From Variovorax sp. 679 (GTDB taxonomy: Bacteria; Pseudomonadota; Gammaproteobacteria; Burkholderiales; Burkholderiaceae_C): a stretch of DNA of 64,000 nucleotides. Both the position numbers and the translations under genes were made by a program. Below are positions 44,039-52,887 of the stretch, piece by piece. The notes below the pieces were generated by a model. It had not been told where the DNA came from, did no database searches, and was given only the letters and a program-made list of their open reading frames with translations. The stretch spans positions 124,001 to 188,000 of the forward strand of contig NZ_RXFS01000008.1 of the NCBI RefSeq assembly GCF_003952185.1, written 5' to 3'. How positions within the stretch are numbered: the first letter of the stretch is position 1; every line of letters starts with the position of its first letter.

Positions 44039-45525
44039 TGGCATGGGCCACGCTGTCGCGGCGGCTTTCCGCCGTGTTCGCGGTGCTGCTGCTGGTGTGC
44101 AGTGGCGCGTCGGTGTGGCTGCAGATGCGCTCCAACGGCATCCACGAGCAGGAAGTCATCCAGCGGCTGTCGCTCGGGCTCGCGGCACATATCGCCGAAA
44201 ACTCCGAGCTCATGAAGCCCGGCGGGCTCAACCAGGAAGCAGTGAAAGACCTGTTCGACAAGCTGATGGCCGTCAACCCGAGCGTGGAGGTCTACCTGCT
44301 GGGGCTGGACGGAAGCATCAAGGCGCAGGCCGCGCCGCCGGGGCACCTGAAGCGAGACCGGGTCGGGCTGGAGCCGGTGCGCAAGCTGCTGGCGGGCGCG
44401 CCGCTGCCCATCGCGGGCGACGATCCGCGCAGCATCACGGCGTCCAAGGTGTTCAGCGTCGCGCCGTTGCGCATGGACGGTCGCGACGCGGGCTATGTCT
44501 ACGTGGTGCTGCAGGGCGAGGACCACGACGCGTTGGTCGCCAACGTGGCGACCGACAACGTGCTGCGCACCACGCTGTGGTCGATGGGACTCGTGGCTTT
44601 GCTCGGGCTGCTGGCGGGCCTTGCGGCGTTCCGCCTCATCACCCGGCCGTTGCGCGAGCTGACCGCGGCGGTGAAGCGCTTCGAGACCGAAGGCATCGCC
44701 TCGCTCGAAGGCGAGGCGCCCACGCTGGAACGCCTTTCGCAGGGCAGCGACGAAATCGCCCAATTGGGCCAGGCCTTCACGCAGATGACGCGGCGCATCG
44801 CCGAGCAATGGCGCGAACTGACCCTGCAGGACCAGCAGCGCCGCGAGCTCTTCGCGAACATCTCGCACGACCTGCGCACGCCGCTCACGTCGCTGCACGG
44901 CTATCTCGAAACGCTGCTGCTCAAGGCCGGCACGCTCGGCGATGAGGAGCGCCGGCGCTATCTCGAGATCGCGCTGGGCCAGAGCCGCAAGGTCGGTCGC
45001 CTCGCGCAGGAAGTGTTCGAGCTGGCCCGGCTCGAATACGGCGTGGTCAAGCCCGAGAAAGAGAATTTCGCGCTCGCCGATCTCGTGCAGGACGTGTTCC
45101 AGAAGTTCGAACTGGCCGCCGAGGCGCGGCACCAGCGCCTGAAGCCCGACATCGCGCCCGGCCTGCCGGTGGTGTCGGCCGACCTCGGCATGATCGAGCG
45201 CGTGCTGACCAACCTGCTCGACAACGCCATCCGCCACACACCCGAGGGTGGCGAGATCGTGGTTCAGTTGCGCGCCGCGAACGCCGGTGTGGCGGTTCAG
45301 GTGAGCGACACGGGGCCGGGCATTCCGGGCGAGCTGCAGAAGGCGCTGTTCATGCGCCCCGTGTTCATGAGCGGTTCGCGCACCAACGGCGCGAGCAGCG
45401 GCGGCCTGGGCCTGGTGATCGTGAAGCGCATCCTGCAGCTGCACGACAGCGACATCCGGCTGGTGCAGCAGGCGGACAAGGGCGCGGTGTTCCGGTTCCA
45501 GCTGGGCGGCGCGGCTGGCGCCTGA
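44038..45525 (+). CDS. Sensor histidine kinase
   Basis: A 495-residue membrane kinase. Transmembrane segment at about 10-30, periplasmic loop (31-175), second segment at 180-200 followed by HAMP, HisKA with H277 in FANISHDLRTPL, and a HATPase domain with NLLDNAIRHTPEGG and SDTGPGIPGELQKALF. It phosphorylates the adjacent response regulator. The periplasmic loop contains no obvious Cys or metal-ligand motif; signal unknown. Confidence 0.93.
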   Translation: MAWATLSRRLSAVFAVLLLVCSGASVWLQMRSNGIHEQEVIQRLSLGLAAHIAENSELMKPGGLNQEAVKDLFDKLMAVNPSVEVYLLGLDGSIKAQAAPPGHLKRDRVGLEPVRKLLAGAPLPIAGDDPRSITASKVFSVAPLRMDGRDAGYVYVVLQGEDHDALVANVATDNVLRTTLWSMGLVALLGLLAGLAAFRLITRPLRELTAAVKRFETEGIASLEGEAPTLERLSQGSDEIAQLGQAFTQMTRRIAEQWRELTLQDQQRRELFANISHDLRTPLTSLHGYLETLLLKAGTLGDEERRRYLEIALGQSRKVGRLAQEVFELARLEYGVVKPEKENFALADLVQDVFQKFELAAEARHQRLKPDIAPGLPVVSADLGMIERVLTNLLDNAIRHTPEGGEIVVQLRAANAGVAVQVSDTGPGIPGELQKALFMRPVFMSGSRTNGASSGGLGLVIVKRILQLHDSDIRLVQQADKGAVFRFQLGGAAGA

Positions 45526-45535
45526 CAGGGGCGGG

Positions 45536-46021
45536 TCAGAACGCCGGCCCCACGCGCTGCTCCAGGCGCTCCAGCAGGCCTTGCAGGTCGAAGCCCTGCG
45601 ACGCGATCGACTTCGGCACGATGTGATAGAGCCTCGGCATCGGGTAGATCAGCACGAAGCGGTCGTTCTGGCGCCACTTGAGCACGTTCTCCCACACCAC
45701 GATGCCATCGCCGTGCGGCGACATGAGGCGCAGGCCGTTGTCCAGCAGTTCCGCCTGGAACTCCGCGTGCATCGCCTTGTACTTGCGGTAGTGCCGGCGC
45801 GCCATGGCGGGCGTGAGCAGGCGCGTGGCCAGCAGCACGATGGCCATGCCTACCATTCCTCCCACGGCGGCGAGCCAGACATTGCGGCCACCGATCAGGA
45901 CGCCCAGCAGAAGCAGCACGCCGATTGCCGCCAGCAGGGCCCAACGCAGCGGCGTCGGCCGGGCGAACAGCTTCATCGCGTAGGCGTAGTCGTCTTCGGA
46001 GATCCTGAATGTCGCGATCAT
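45536..46021 (-). CDS. YcxB-like membrane protein
   Basis: A 161-residue protein with two adjacent transmembrane helices (about 27-43 and 47-66, the region around GVLLLLGVLIGG and VGMAIVLLAT) and a C-terminal YcxB-type domain with VVWENVLKWRQNDRFVLIY. Function of the family is unknown. It converges on the histidine kinase gene (10-base gap) and is divergent from the crotonase gene. Confidence 0.8.
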   Translation of the reverse strand: MIATFRISEDDYAYAMKLFARPTPLRWALLAAIGVLLLLGVLIGGRNVWLAAVGGMVGMAIVLLATRLLTPAMARRHYRKYKAMHAEFQAELLDNGLRLMSPHGDGIVVWENVLKWRQNDRFVLIYPMPRLYHIVPKSIASQGFDLQGLLERLEQRVGPAF

Positions 46022-46101
46022 GGGGGGCGCCCGGGGTTTGCCTGCAAGTGAGCGTGGATGCTACAAGAGCGACGCGACCCAACTCCAGGAGACAAAGGAC
46101 C

Positions 46102-47025
46102 ATGCCCGCCTTCGAAACCGTCCTGATCGACAAGGACCCGCAGCACCCGCGCATCGCGCGCCTCGTGCTCAACCGGCCCGACAAGCTCAACGCCATCGGC
46201 GAGACCACGCCTTCGGAGATACGCAGGGCAGTCGAATGGGCCGAGGCCGACGACGAGGTGCACGTGATCGTGGTCGAAGGCGCGGGCCGTGCCTTCTGCG
46301 CCGGCTACGACCTCGGAGACTACGCCGAGGGCCACGGACATGAAGGGCAGGGCGACCACCCCTGCCGCCAGGAGAAGACCCCCTGGGACCCGATGCTCGA
46401 CTACGCCGCCATGAAGCGCAACACCGACGACTTCATGGCCCTGTGGCGCAGCCGCAAGCCGACCATCGCCAAGGTGCACGGTTACGCGGTGGCGGGCGGC
46501 AGCGACATCGCGCTGTGCTGCGACCTGCTCACCATGGCCGACGACGCGCGCATCGGCTACATGCCCACGCGGGTGTGGGGCTGCCCGACCACCGCGATGT
46601 GGACCTACCGCCTCGGCGCCATGCGCGCCAAGCAGCTCATGTTCACGGGCGACACCATTGCCGGCACGCAGGCGGCCGAATGGGGCCTCGCCAATTTCTC
46701 GGTGCCGGCCGACCAGCTCGACGAGGCCACGCTGAAGCTCGCGCTGCGCATCGCGGGCGTGCCGCGTTCGCACCTGATGATGCACAAGCTGGTCGTCAAC
46801 CAGGTCTGGCATTCGATGGGGCTGGAGCAGAGCCAGATGTTCGCCACCGTGTTCGACGGCATCACGCGCCACAACCCCGAGGGCATGTGGTTCAGGCGGC
46901 AGGCGGAGGCCGAGGGCTTCAAGAGCGCGGTGCAGTGGCGCGATAGCGGCCGGCCGATTCCGGAAGGCGACGAAGCCCGCGCGCGCATCGCGGAGCTCGA
47001 GGCGAAGCTGGCCGCGCGTGGCTGA
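46102..47025 (+). CDS. Crotonase/enoyl-CoA hydratase-family protein
   Basis: A 307-residue member of the crotonase superfamily. GAGRAFCAGYDLGDY supplies the first oxyanion-hole segment and KVHGYAVAGGSDIALCCDL the second. It is longer than typical (about 260), with an inserted charged loop around 78-100 (EGHGHEGQGDHPCRQEK) between the two, so the active-site entrance is altered. It acts on an acyl-CoA; substrate unknown. ATG 46102 follows AGGAGACAAAGGACC. Confidence 0.88.
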   Translation: MPAFETVLIDKDPQHPRIARLVLNRPDKLNAIGETTPSEIRRAVEWAEADDEVHVIVVEGAGRAFCAGYDLGDYAEGHGHEGQGDHPCRQEKTPWDPMLDYAAMKRNTDDFMALWRSRKPTIAKVHGYAVAGGSDIALCCDLLTMADDARIGYMPTRVWGCPTTAMWTYRLGAMRAKQLMFTGDTIAGTQAAEWGLANFSVPADQLDEATLKLALRIAGVPRSHLMMHKLVVNQVWHSMGLEQSQMFATVFDGITRHNPEGMWFRRQAEAEGFKSAVQWRDSGRPIPEGDEARARIAELEAKLAARG

Positions 47026-47174
47026 GCACGACTGAGCGCCACGGTGCGGTCGCATGTCACGCGACCGACATACCTCCCCTCGATGATCCGGCGCGCCCAC
47101 CGCCAGCCGACCACAACACTAAGAAGCGTGAGGCGGGGTGCATTCGCATCGACATACAAGAGGGAGGAATCTCA

Positions 47175-48398
47175 ATGCAATCGTTCATCTTTTCCAGGAC
47201 GACGCTGGCGGCTTGCGCCTGCGCGTTCATCGCGGCCTGTGGCGGCGGCAGCGGCGGTGGAGGCACACCGCTGCTGCCCATCGCACCGGCATCACCGCCG
47301 GCACCGGCTCCCGCGCCGGCCCCGGCGCCGGCACCCGCACCAGCGGAAGCAGCACCCGTGCTCGTCATCGGCCACCGCGGCGCTTCGGCATCGCGGCCCG
47401 AGCACACGCTGGCCGCGTACCAGCAGGCCATCGACGACGGCGCCGATTTCATCGAGCCGGACCTCGTACCCACCAAGGACGGCGAACTGGTCGCCCGCCA
47501 CGAGAACGCCATCGCCATCGTGGATGGCTCGGGCAACGTGACCGAGGCCACCACCAACGTGGCAGATGTGCCGAAATTCGCCAGCCGCAAGGCCACCAAG
47601 GTCATCGACGGCACCTCGATCACCGGCTGGTTCACCGAAGACTTCACGTTGGCCGAACTCAGGGAGCTGAAAGCCCGCGAACGCATCCCGAAGCTGCGCC
47701 CGGCCAACGTGTCGTACAACGACCAGTTCCAGGTGCCCACGCTCGACGAGGTGATCCAGCTCGCCAAGTCGCAGTCGGTGGCCAAGGGCCGCGTGATCGG
47801 CATCTACCCCGAGACCAAGCACCCGACCTACTTCCGTTCCATCGGCCTGCCGCTCGAGAACAAGCTGCTCGACACGCTGCAGAAGCACGACATGAACAAG
47901 GCCGACGCGCCAGTGTTCGTGCAGTCCTTCGAGACGGGCAACCTGAAGGACATCCGCCTGAAGAGCACGGTGAGGATCATCCAGCTCGTCTACTCGGCGG
48001 GCGCGCCCTACGACCTCCAGGTTCTGGGCGACAAGCGGACCTATGCCGACCTCAAGAAGCCCGAGGGCCTGGCCGAGATCGCGACGTATGCGCAGGGCAT
48101 CGGTGCCGACAAGACCAGTGTGATCCCGGTGGTCAGCGGCAAGCTGGGCACGCCGACCACGCTCGTGAAGGACGCGCACGACAGGAAGCTGCAGGTCCAC
48201 GTCTGGACCTTCCGGCCCGAGAACAACTTCTTGCCCGACAGCCTGAAGAAGGACCCGAAGACCGACCCGATTGCGTACGGCGACACGGCCGGGGAAATCA
48301 AGGCATTCCTCGATGCGGGCATCGACGGCCTCTTCGCCGACAGCCCCGCAACGGCGGTGCCGGCGGTCAAGGCATATCGCGCGGCACGGCCCAAATAG
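47175..48398 (+). CDS. Glycerophosphodiester phosphodiesterase lipoprotein (GlpQ-like)
   Basis: A 407-residue exported enzyme. Lipobox with C22 (AFIAACGG), then a Gly-rich stretch and a Pro-Ala repeat linker (about 41-56), which projects the catalytic domain from the membrane. The GDPD domain begins VIGHRGASASRPEHT, with catalytic H65 and R66, metal ligand E in FIEPDLV, and His in ARHENAI. It hydrolyses glycerophosphodiesters to glycerol 3-phosphate and an alcohol. The ATG follows GGGAGG. The 149 bases upstream hold no gene. Confidence 0.9.
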   Translation: MQSFIFSRTTLAACACAFIAACGGGSGGGGTPLLPIAPASPPAPAPAPAPAPAPAPAEAAPVLVIGHRGASASRPEHTLAAYQQAIDDGADFIEPDLVPTKDGELVARHENAIAIVDGSGNVTEATTNVADVPKFASRKATKVIDGTSITGWFTEDFTLAELRELKARERIPKLRPANVSYNDQFQVPTLDEVIQLAKSQSVAKGRVIGIYPETKHPTYFRSIGLPLENKLLDTLQKHDMNKADAPVFVQSFETGNLKDIRLKSTVRIIQLVYSAGAPYDLQVLGDKRTYADLKKPEGLAEIATYAQGIGADKTSVIPVVSGKLGTPTTLVKDAHDRKLQVHVWTFRPENNFLPDSLKKDPKTDPIAYGDTAGEIKAFLDAGIDGLFADSPATAVPAVKAYRAARPK

Positions 48399-48424
48399 AA
48401 AGAGGGCTGAAAGGCCGGCGGCGC

Positions 48425-49324
48425 TCAGTTCTTGCGGCGCGTGACGATCACCGTCGCTTCGAGGCCTTCGTAGGCCTCGGCGTCGCCGTACCAGCTGCCC
48501 GAGATCGGTGCCGCCTGCGCCGGGTCGCGCGTGACGCCGACACGAATCAGCTGGCCGCTGCCCATCAGGTTGTTGGTCGGGTCGAAGGCCAGCCAGCCGA
48601 TGCCCGGCAGGTAGGCCTGCAGCCAGGCATGCGTGGTGCCGGCGCCGGTCATCGACTCGCCCTTGGTCTGGGCGGCGTTGTCGAGCGCGGCGTCGTAGAG
48701 GTAGCCGGAGACGAAGCGGGTGGCAATGCCCAGGCGCCGCGCGGCCTCCATCATCAGCAGGGCGTAGTCGCGGCAACTGCCGCTGCCCAGCGCCAGCGTG
48801 ACGAGCGGCGTTTGCGTGCCTTCCTCGTCGCGCGCCTTGTATTCGAGGCTCTGGCCGATGTGCGCGTTCATGCGCGTGAGCACCTCGCGAGTGCTGTTGG
48901 GCTGGTCGGTGTGCAGGAACTGGTGGGCCCAGCGGATCAGCGTGCCCTGGTTGTCGTCGTCGTGGTGCGGGCGCAGGTAGTGTTCGAGGTCGAGGCGCTC
49001 TTGCACGGAATAAGCGAAGGGCAGGAATTCGGCGGCCGGGTCGAGCGCCAGTTGATCCTGCTGCGCCGGCACATGCTCGATGGTGAACGAGCAGACGATG
49101 CGCAGCTCAGTCGCTTCGCCCATGGGCTGTACCAGCGCGACGGAATTGGAGTGCGGGTCTTGAATGAGCCGGGTGAAGGCCTGCGGGCTCACCTGCAGGT
49201 CGGTGGCCAGCACGCGCAGATCGTGGCTGTCGCGCGGACGGAACATCACGCGGTGCAAGCCGAAGGTGACCGGCTTGTTGTAGCGATAGACGGTGGTGTG
49301 CTTGATGTCGTACTGGGTGGCCAT
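48425..49324 (-). CDS. Transglutaminase-like cysteine protease family protein
   Basis: A 299-residue protein with an N-terminal bacterial transglutaminase-like domain (KHTTVYRYNKPVTFG) and the papain-like core: Cys in GSGSCRDYALLMM, His in TTHAWLQAYLPG, Asp in FDPTNN. Such proteins are probable proteases or amidases; genes of this type often lie near circularly permuted ATP-grasp enzymes, absent here. ATG 49324 chosen; nearby upstream Met codons at 49333 and 49339 are also possible. No export signal. Confidence 0.88.
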   Translation of the reverse strand: MATQYDIKHTTVYRYNKPVTFGLHRVMFRPRDSHDLRVLATDLQVSPQAFTRLIQDPHSNSVALVQPMGEATELRIVCSFTIEHVPAQQDQLALDPAAEFLPFAYSVQERLDLEHYLRPHHDDDNQGTLIRWAHQFLHTDQPNSTREVLTRMNAHIGQSLEYKARDEEGTQTPLVTLALGSGSCRDYALLMMEAARRLGIATRFVSGYLYDAALDNAAQTKGESMTGAGTTHAWLQAYLPGIGWLAFDPTNNLMGSGQLIRVGVTRDPAQAAPISGSWYGDAEAYEGLEATVIVTRRKN

Positions 49325-49449
49325 GCGCCGCATTCTCATGCCTTCGCGTGGCAAAAGGGTGGATCGGCGAGGGCACATGCCGCAGAATCGGCGCCCGTCC
49401 GTGCCTTGCCCGGGTTCATTCGGGTTCATCCAGGAGATTCCGGCCCGCC

Positions 49450-49785
49450 ATGTACTGCGCCACTTTCATCTTCGCCAAGAAGCAGTTCGACGACGAATTC
49501 CACCGTCTCGACCAGACCATCGCCGCGGCCGCGAAATCACTGCCCGGCTACCTGGGCGAGGAAACGTGGGAAAACCCGGGCAACGGGCTGGTGTCGAACG
49601 TCTACTACTGGGATTCGCTCGACAGCCTGCAGGCGCTGATCCGCCATCCCGTGCACCAGCAGGCCAAGGCCGCGCAGGCGAACTGGCTCGACGGGTACAA
49701 GGTGGTGATCTCCGAGGTGCTGCGCACCTACGGGGACAGCCGCATCGACCACATGCTGGCGCCCGTGGAGCAAGGCGCCGCATAG
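49450..49785 (+). CDS. Antibiotic biosynthesis monooxygenase-like small protein
   Basis: A 111-residue protein of the dimeric alpha-beta barrel (ABM) type: MYCATFIFAKKQFDDEF, a strand with YWDSLDSLQALI and HPVHQQAKAAQ. These proteins handle small quinones, haem or volatile compounds; the substrate cannot be told. AGGAG lies 14 bases before the ATG. It precedes the TauE/SafE gene by 5 bases, so the two form one unit. Confidence 0.75.
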   Translation: MYCATFIFAKKQFDDEFHRLDQTIAAAAKSLPGYLGEETWENPGNGLVSNVYYWDSLDSLQALIRHPVHQQAKAAQANWLDGYKVVISEVLRTYGDSRIDHMLAPVEQGAA

Positions 49786-49790
49786 CCGGC

Positions 49791-50591
49791 ATGTTCGAAT
49801 CCCTCGGCCTCGTGCAGGTACTCGGCGGGCTGGCGATCGGCGTCTTCGCGGGCGCGATGGGCGGCCTGCTCGGCGTGAGCCCCGGCGGGGCGCTCGTGCC
49901 GGCGCTGGCGCTGATGCCCGGACTCGGCCAGCACGACGCGCAGGCCGTCTCGCTCGCCGCGCAGCTGCTGCCGACCAGCCTTGCCGGGTTCCTGCGCTAC
50001 CGGGTGTCGGGGCACGGGGCGTCGTGGCGCACGGTGGCCTGGATCTCGCTCGGGTTCCTGGCCGGGGCCTGGCTGGGCGCGCGCGGTGCGAACCATCTGG
50101 CCGACGCGACGCTGCGGTGGATGTTCGTCGGCTACCTGCTGGTGCTGGCGACGCTGGTCGTGCTGAAGTCCCCCGCGAAGGCCGAAGGTAGCGCCGAGGC
50201 GCCCGGGGAGCCTCGCGGCGCGGCCGTGGCGCTGGTGGTCGTAGGTGTGGTGGCTGGTGCGTCGTCGGGCCTGCTCGGCATCGGCGGCGGGCTGGCCATC
50301 ACGGCGTTGCTGACAGTCGCGCTGCACTACTCACAGCATCGGGCGCAGGCCGTGAGCCTTGCGGTGAATGCCTTGCCGCTCGCGCTGCCGGCCGTGCTCG
50401 TCTATGCGAGCGTGGCGAACGGGCTGCCCTGGGGCCTGCTGGTCTGCGTCGTGATCGGACTGTGGGTCGGCACGGCGGCCGGGGCGCGGCTTGCGACCCG
50501 GCTCGACGAGCGGACTCTGCGCAGGTACTTCTTCGTGCTGGTGATCTGCATGGCGCTGCTGATGGCGTATCGCGCGGCAGGCGCGGGCTGA
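49791..50591 (+). CDS. TauE/SafE family membrane transporter
   Basis: A 266-residue membrane protein of the TauE/SafE (sulfite/organosulfur export) family with about eight hydrophobic segments in two similar halves, each starting with a GxLGxxxGG loop (GGLLGVSPGGALVPAL near 22-37 and GLLGIGGGLAITAL near 150-163). In a window rich in sulfite-generating genes (cysH, ssuD), sulfite or sulfoacetate export is a reasonable guess; direction and substrate unproven. Confidence 0.85.
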   Translation: MFESLGLVQVLGGLAIGVFAGAMGGLLGVSPGGALVPALALMPGLGQHDAQAVSLAAQLLPTSLAGFLRYRVSGHGASWRTVAWISLGFLAGAWLGARGANHLADATLRWMFVGYLLVLATLVVLKSPAKAEGSAEAPGEPRGAAVALVVVGVVAGASSGLLGIGGGLAITALLTVALHYSQHRAQAVSLAVNALPLALPAVLVYASVANGLPWGLLVCVVIGLWVGTAAGARLATRLDERTLRRYFFVLVICMALLMAYRAAGAG

Positions 50592-50593
50592 TT

Positions 50594-52441
50594 TCAGAGC
50601 CGTTGGGTGCCGAGCGCCCTGGCCAGCGTGGCCGGCAGCGGCAACGGCTCTGCGTGCCACTGCGCGGCCAGCAGTTCGGCGCACAACGCGGCGAAGCTCA
50701 GGCCGCGCGAGCCCAGCGCGGTGCAGGCCCAGAGGCCCTGAGCCTGCGCGTCGAGCGGGCCGACCAGCGGGCGACGGTCGCCGGAAGCGCAGCGAACGCC
50801 GACCCATGCATTGATCTCGTCACGCTTGAATTCATCGGCCAGCGCCTCGGCAGCCGCTGGATGCAGCCGGGCGAGGCGCTCGTGGTTCGCCGTGCCATCC
50901 GCTTCGGTGGGGTCGAGGCTGGTGCTGTCGCGGTCGAAGGTGGCGCCGGCCAGCCAGATCGGGGCCTCATCGCGTTCGCCGGGCACATGGGCGACCAGGT
51001 GGCCGTCGCCGTTGATCGGCGTGACGGGCAGGGCGGAGGCATCGTCGGGCATCGGGCCCCAGGCGACCTGTCCGCGCACGGGCTGCAAGGGGAGCCCGGG
51101 GGCGAAGCGGGCCGATTCGAAGCCGGCACAGACGACCACGCGGTCCGCGACGGTCAGCAAATCTCCGGCCGGGTCGAACAATTGCCAGCCGCCTGCATGA
51201 CGTTCCAGCCGCGCCACCCGGCAACCGCCACGAAACTCGACGCCCGGCTGGCGCAGCCAGGCGGCGATCAGGCGCTGCGGCCGCACCCAGGCCGCGCGTG
51301 CATGCCAGAGCGCGGGCGTGTCGCCGGGCAGGCCGCTCGCGGCCAGCCGGTCGGCATCAGCGGGCCACGATTCGTTGGGTCCACTGCTGCTCCAGCCGGC
51401 GGGCACGCGGGTATCGCCATCGGGCCGGCGCTCGAGCACGCCGCTGGCGCGCCAGTCGCGGTCTTCTTCAAGCAGCCGCACCAGCTCAGCCCAGGTAGCG
51501 CGGATGCCGGCACGCGTGAGCCGCGAGAGCAGGGCGTCGTCGGGCGACACATGCGGCGCCAGCATGCCCACCGGCAATCCCGAAGCGCCGGAGGCGGGCC
51601 AGTCGGCCGCGTCGAGCACCGTCACCTGCCAGCCGCGCCGCGCGAGGCTCGCCGCCACGGCAGCGCCAGCGAGGCCTGCGCCGATGACGGCACAGCGTCC
51701 CGGCGTTTCGACGCGCTCCGGCGCGGGGCCGCGGCGGCGGACGGTCCAGGCGGGCGCGAACACGCCGCGCAGGCAGTCGCGTTTCGGCGGCAGGCCCGGA
51801 TGCTTCTCCACCGTGAAACCGTATTGCTTCAGCGCGTCGCGGATCGCCCGTGCGATGGTCCAGGTGGCGATGCGCGTGCCTTGCCGGGCGAAGCGCGACA
51901 CGGCCTTGAGCGTGTCTTCGGACCACATGGCCGGGTTCTGCTGCGGGCTGAAGCCGTCCAGGAAGATGCTGTCGGCCTCGAAGCGCTGGGCGCGCAGCAT
52001 CGCCTGCACGTCACCGATGCACAGCGTGAGCAGCACGCGCCCTTCGTCGAAGGCCAGCCGGTGGAAGCCTGGCAGCAGCCCGTGCCATTGCGCGGCCAGT
52101 TCGCGGGCAAGTGAAACCAGCTCGGGATAGGCCTCGGCGCCGCGCAGCAAGTCGTCGGCCGAAACCGGGTGCGCCTCGACCGAGACGAAATGCAGCAAGC
52201 GTGGCCGCGCCGGGTCGGCGCGCCAGGCCTGCCAGGTTGTCAGGAAATTGAGGCCAAGACCGAATCCGGTTTCGAGAATCCGCCATTGCGGCTGCCCGGG
52301 CCAGGCTTGGGGCAGGCCGCAGCCGCCCAGGAACACACGGCGCGACTGCGCCAGTGCCCCGGTTTCGGTGTGATAGATGTCGTCGAAGCGCTCGCTGCGG
52401 GGAACGCCGTCGGCGCGCCAGGCGACGGGCTCGGCGGCCAA
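50594..52441 (-). CDS. mnmC: Bifunctional tRNA mnm5s2U34 enzyme MnmC
   Basis: A 615-residue two-domain enzyme that finishes 5-methylaminomethyl-2-thiouridine at tRNA wobble U34. N-terminal methyltransferase part: ETGFGLGLNFLTTW for SAM binding, and FLDGFSPQQNPAMW. C-terminal FAD domain: AVIGAGLAGAAVAASLARRG; it removes the carboxymethyl group. Start is TTG at 52441 (no ATG in frame until deep inside the methyltransferase domain), with only a weak upstream purine patch. It follows yggX by 7 bases, so cotranscribed. Confidence 0.92.
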   Translation of the reverse strand: MAAEPVAWRADGVPRSERFDDIYHTETGALAQSRRVFLGGCGLPQAWPGQPQWRILETGFGLGLNFLTTWQAWRADPARPRLLHFVSVEAHPVSADDLLRGAEAYPELVSLARELAAQWHGLLPGFHRLAFDEGRVLLTLCIGDVQAMLRAQRFEADSIFLDGFSPQQNPAMWSEDTLKAVSRFARQGTRIATWTIARAIRDALKQYGFTVEKHPGLPPKRDCLRGVFAPAWTVRRRGPAPERVETPGRCAVIGAGLAGAAVAASLARRGWQVTVLDAADWPASGASGLPVGMLAPHVSPDDALLSRLTRAGIRATWAELVRLLEEDRDWRASGVLERRPDGDTRVPAGWSSSGPNESWPADADRLAASGLPGDTPALWHARAAWVRPQRLIAAWLRQPGVEFRGGCRVARLERHAGGWQLFDPAGDLLTVADRVVVCAGFESARFAPGLPLQPVRGQVAWGPMPDDASALPVTPINGDGHLVAHVPGERDEAPIWLAGATFDRDSTSLDPTEADGTANHERLARLHPAAAEALADEFKRDEINAWVGVRCASGDRRPLVGPLDAQAQGLWACTALGSRGLSFAALCAELLAAQWHAEPLPLPATLARALGTQRL

Positions 52442-52448
52442 GACAGGC

Positions 52449-52721
52449 TCAGTTCGTGGGGGGGACGTAGCCTTGCGCCACGTCGGCGCCTTCGCCGAAG
52501 AAATGCTTTTCCATCTGCCGCGCCAGGTACTGGCGGGCGCGCAGATCGGCCAGGTTCAGCCGGTTTTCGTTGACCAGCATGGTCTGCTGCTTGAGCCAGG
52601 CGGCCCATGCTTCCTTGCTGACGTTCTCCCAGAGGCGCTTGCCCAGTTCGCCTGGGTAGGGGGGAAAGTCGAGCCCTTCGGCCTCTTTGCCGAGCTTGAT
52701 GCACTGAACCATGCGTGCCAT
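52449..52721 (-). CDS. yggX: Fe(II)-trafficking/oxidative damage protection protein YggX
   Basis: A 90-residue protein of the YggX family: MVQCIKLGKEAEGLDFPPYPGELGKRL at the N-terminus and NENRLNLADLRARQYL in the helical core. Family members protect Fe-S clusters and may carry Fe2+. Start 52721 places the conserved Cys at residue 7. It is the first gene of the yggX-mnmC unit. Confidence 0.93.
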   Translation of the reverse strand: MARMVQCIKLGKEAEGLDFPPYPGELGKRLWENVSKEAWAAWLKQQTMLVNENRLNLADLRARQYLARQMEKHFFGEGADVAQGYVPPTN

Positions 52722-52836
52722 ATCGATTGCCTTTGAACGGGAAATGTGGGGAGACGGGAGAAAAAAGCGGGGAGCGGCTGCTTAGTTGATTTGGCTATTT
52801 AGAACTGAAAACTTGGTCGTTCCAGTTTCTATATGT

Positions 52837-52851
52837 CGTATTGAGAATACG
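52837..52851 (+). promoter_or_regulatory. Inverted repeat upstream of sbp
   Basis: CGTATT and AATACG flank GAG, 36 bases before the sbp start, in a locally AT-rich 166-base gap after yggX. Spacing and symmetry would suit a LysR-type sulfur regulator (CysB or Cbl) but no protein can be assigned. No convincing -35/-10 pair at canonical spacing was found. Confidence 0.35.
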
Positions 52852-52887
52852 CAGCTTCATCGATATGCCTTTTAAGAGCAAGACACC

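Noticed and set aside
47292..48776. A 494-codon minus-strand frame over the GlpQ-like gene
   Set aside because: The plus frame has lipobox, linker and GDPD motifs; the antisense frame has none.
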